Made by a program: the position numbers and the translations under genes | Source of the DNA: Catonia carolina | Lineage: Eukaryota > Arthropoda > Insecta > Hemiptera > Achilidae | Direction of reading: 5' to 3' | Assembly: GCA_035578175.1 (NCBI GenBank) | Contig: JAQMRL010000001.1 | Span: 438,128,639 to 438,192,638 of the forward strand | DNA length: 64,000 nt | Shown: one piece after another, positions 62,483 to 64,000 of the stretch | How positions within the stretch are numbered: position 1 is the stretch's first letter | Layout of the letters: each line of letters begins with the position of its first letter | Notes under the pieces: generated by a model | Told to the model about the DNA's origin: nothing | Databases searched by the model: none | The model's input: only the letters and a program-made list of their open reading frames with translations

Positions 62483-63402
62483 TCTGGTGTGAAACACTTG
62501 CACAACTTTCTCATGTCAGTGCAAATAATTAAGAATAAACCTAACATTAGAAATAAACAAAAAACTAACCTCAATAAACATAACCTAATTTAATCATATA
62601 ATGAAAGACGCAAAATGAAAATCAACCTGTTTGGCTTAAAAATATGGAAACTCGCTCTTTCACGGTAAACTAGGCACTTTACAAAAAAATGCTTTAAATA
62701 AAAGTTGTAGATCTCTTAATTTCCTATAAATTTTATTATATACACTTTTGTCATAAAATGCATTCTAAGGCCGAAATCTTTAAAAAATAAATTTTTCACG
62801 TTTTCGTGAGAAAAAAACAGAAAATTTCTAATTACCGCTAAACTAAGCGTTGTACAAACAAATGTTTGCAATAAAAGTTGTAGACCTTTAAATTCTCTAC
62901 AACTTTTATTACATAAATTTCTGCGCTAAAATGCATATTAAAGCCGCGATCTTGAAAAAACAATATTTTTACGTGAAAACAGCCCCACCAAGATTTTCAG
63001 CAAACATGGCGCCTACCCTATCATGTAGAAAATAAAAAATTAAGTAATTGAGGCGATTTAAAAATAAACCGTAGGACCAGTTTTTGAGAAAATCGCAAAA
63101 AAGTGAAAAATTACACGAATAAACTACTACTTCCGGGTGACCGATTTTGATGAAAATGTTTGTGTCTGGTCCGGTAGTGGTATGTAACTTAAGTTTCAAG
63201 TTTCTTTCCATCCATTCTTGATCCATTCTTGAGATATTTTGTATACACACACACACACACACACACACAGACCAATCGCCAAAAACATATTTTTTGGGTT
63301 CAGGTGGTCTGAAAACGTGTAGATCCGGTGAAAACTCGATTTCAAAAAAATCAACATGAAAACAATACTTTCCTTCCTATATATTATTCATATAGGGAAG
63401 AG
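62483..63402 (-). mobile_element. DINE-like repeat, minus strand
   Basis: Reversed copy: 3' end TCTGGTGTGAAACACTTGCAC at 62483, body with the usual CGAATAAACTACTACTTCCG block, TG tract as CA units at 63246-63269, up to ATATAGGGAAGAGAA where the CAA-tail repeat follows. Confidence 0.75.
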
Positions 63403-63404
63403 AA

Positions 63405-63812
63405 TGCCCATAACAGACACGTGGAATGTCAAATTATTTACACTCAATCTGTTAGTTGCAGGGCTAAAATAAATAGTTCTGTTTCTTATCACATGGTCAG
63501 CCAATTAAATGACTGAATCATTTAAGAACAGAAGAGGTAGAGGTGTATTGTGACACTAATCAGAGTTATCTCCTCTGAAATGAAAGTAATGAATTTCATT
63601 ATACAGCCAGACTCTGTGGTGAATAAAGTGAAAGTGTTATTTGCAGAGTGGAAAATATATGCTTTTCTGAGGGCCTGGCATGCTGATATGTGTACTTTTC
63701 CACTCAGTGAGGAAGGCAATTTTAAACCACCTCACTCCTCGTTTACTTCGTAAAACCTCTACAGGTTCAAACCAGCTTTTCAGCTGATGATCTAAACACA
63801 ACAACAATTAAA
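63405..63812 (+). repeat. CAA-tail dispersed repeat, right-edge copy
   Basis: Nearly full copy from CCATAACAGACACGTGGAAT to GATGATCTAAACACAACAAC. It abuts the 5' end of the minus-strand DINE-like repeat, possibly inserted there. Confidence 0.7.
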
Positions 63813-64000
63813 AAATGCATTTCACACCAATTTTTTTAATCAAAAATTTAAGCTCCCGTAACTTACACAACTTTTGAGAGAAAATTTTGTATTTAATTGG
63901 TCAGAATTTAATGGTAAATTTAAAAGGTTTTATAGCTCAAAATACAAATAGGTCCCTTTTCGGATTCCAGGCAAGAGAAAGTAAAAAAACAGATCAAAAA
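63813..64000. other. Window end inside TDP1's last visible intron
   Basis: AT-rich; GGCAAGAGAAAGTAAAAA at 63969-63986 is a reversed DINE-like 5' terminus. No further TDP1 exon was found up to 64000. Confidence 0.45.

Noticed and set aside
62969..63268. Frame beginning MCVCVCVC
   Set aside because: Microsatellite and DINE-like body, not a gene.

Overview
This is a AT-rich, intron- and transposon-dominated animal genome window, almost certainly from an insect. Most bases are mobile-element sequence, with mariner, Tigger/pogo, piggyBac-like and hAT DNA transposons, Penelope-like and non-LTR retroelements, tRNA-derived SINEs and Helentron/DINE-like repeats. The order cannot be fixed from the sequence.

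Only two host genes are supported, both on the + strand. (1) The last coding exon (5595-5893) of a deoxynucleoside kinase (dNK/TK2 type) lies near the left end, with its stop codon, 3' UTR and AATAAA signal. Its other exons lie before the window. (2) A tyrosyl-DNA phosphodiesterase 1 (TDP1) gene runs from about 25182 past the right edge. Ten coding exons can be joined in phase to give 588 residues (25188-62261). The start codon, an N-terminal PAR-binding zinc finger (PBZ) and both HxK catalytic motifs are visible. The last exon or exons lie beyond the window. Intron 1 uses a GC-AG splice pair. Introns are 1.8-5.3 kb and filled with repeats.

Layout: 1-5.6 kb, a mariner end, then a Tigger element carrying a Penelope-like (GIY-YIG) insertion and a mariner, itself inside a DINE-like repeat. 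5.6-6.2 kb, dNK last exon. 6.2-25 kb, intergenic: foldback mariner-type element, piggyBac-like element, MITEs, SINEs, a broken THAP-domain ORF, non-LTR fragments. 25-62.3 kb, TDP1 exons separated by element-filled introns. 62.3-64 kb, repeats.

The two most interesting signals are repeat families. The first is a set of eight Penelope-derived sequences carrying a hammerhead-ribozyme-like core (CTGATGA, perfect helix II, GAAA, GTA cleavage site). Several form compact insertions with perfect 13-20 bp target-site duplications, one only 197 bp long. The second is a DINE-like (non-autonomous Helentron) family with an internal TG microsatellite, a subterminal inverted repeat and a 3' hairpin. Four copies end 14-35 bp upstream of real splice acceptors, in the T-rich tract of the dNK and TDP1 introns.

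All assignments come from reading motifs and junctions by eye. No database search was possible, and repeat borders are approximate to a few bases unless a target-site duplication is stated.
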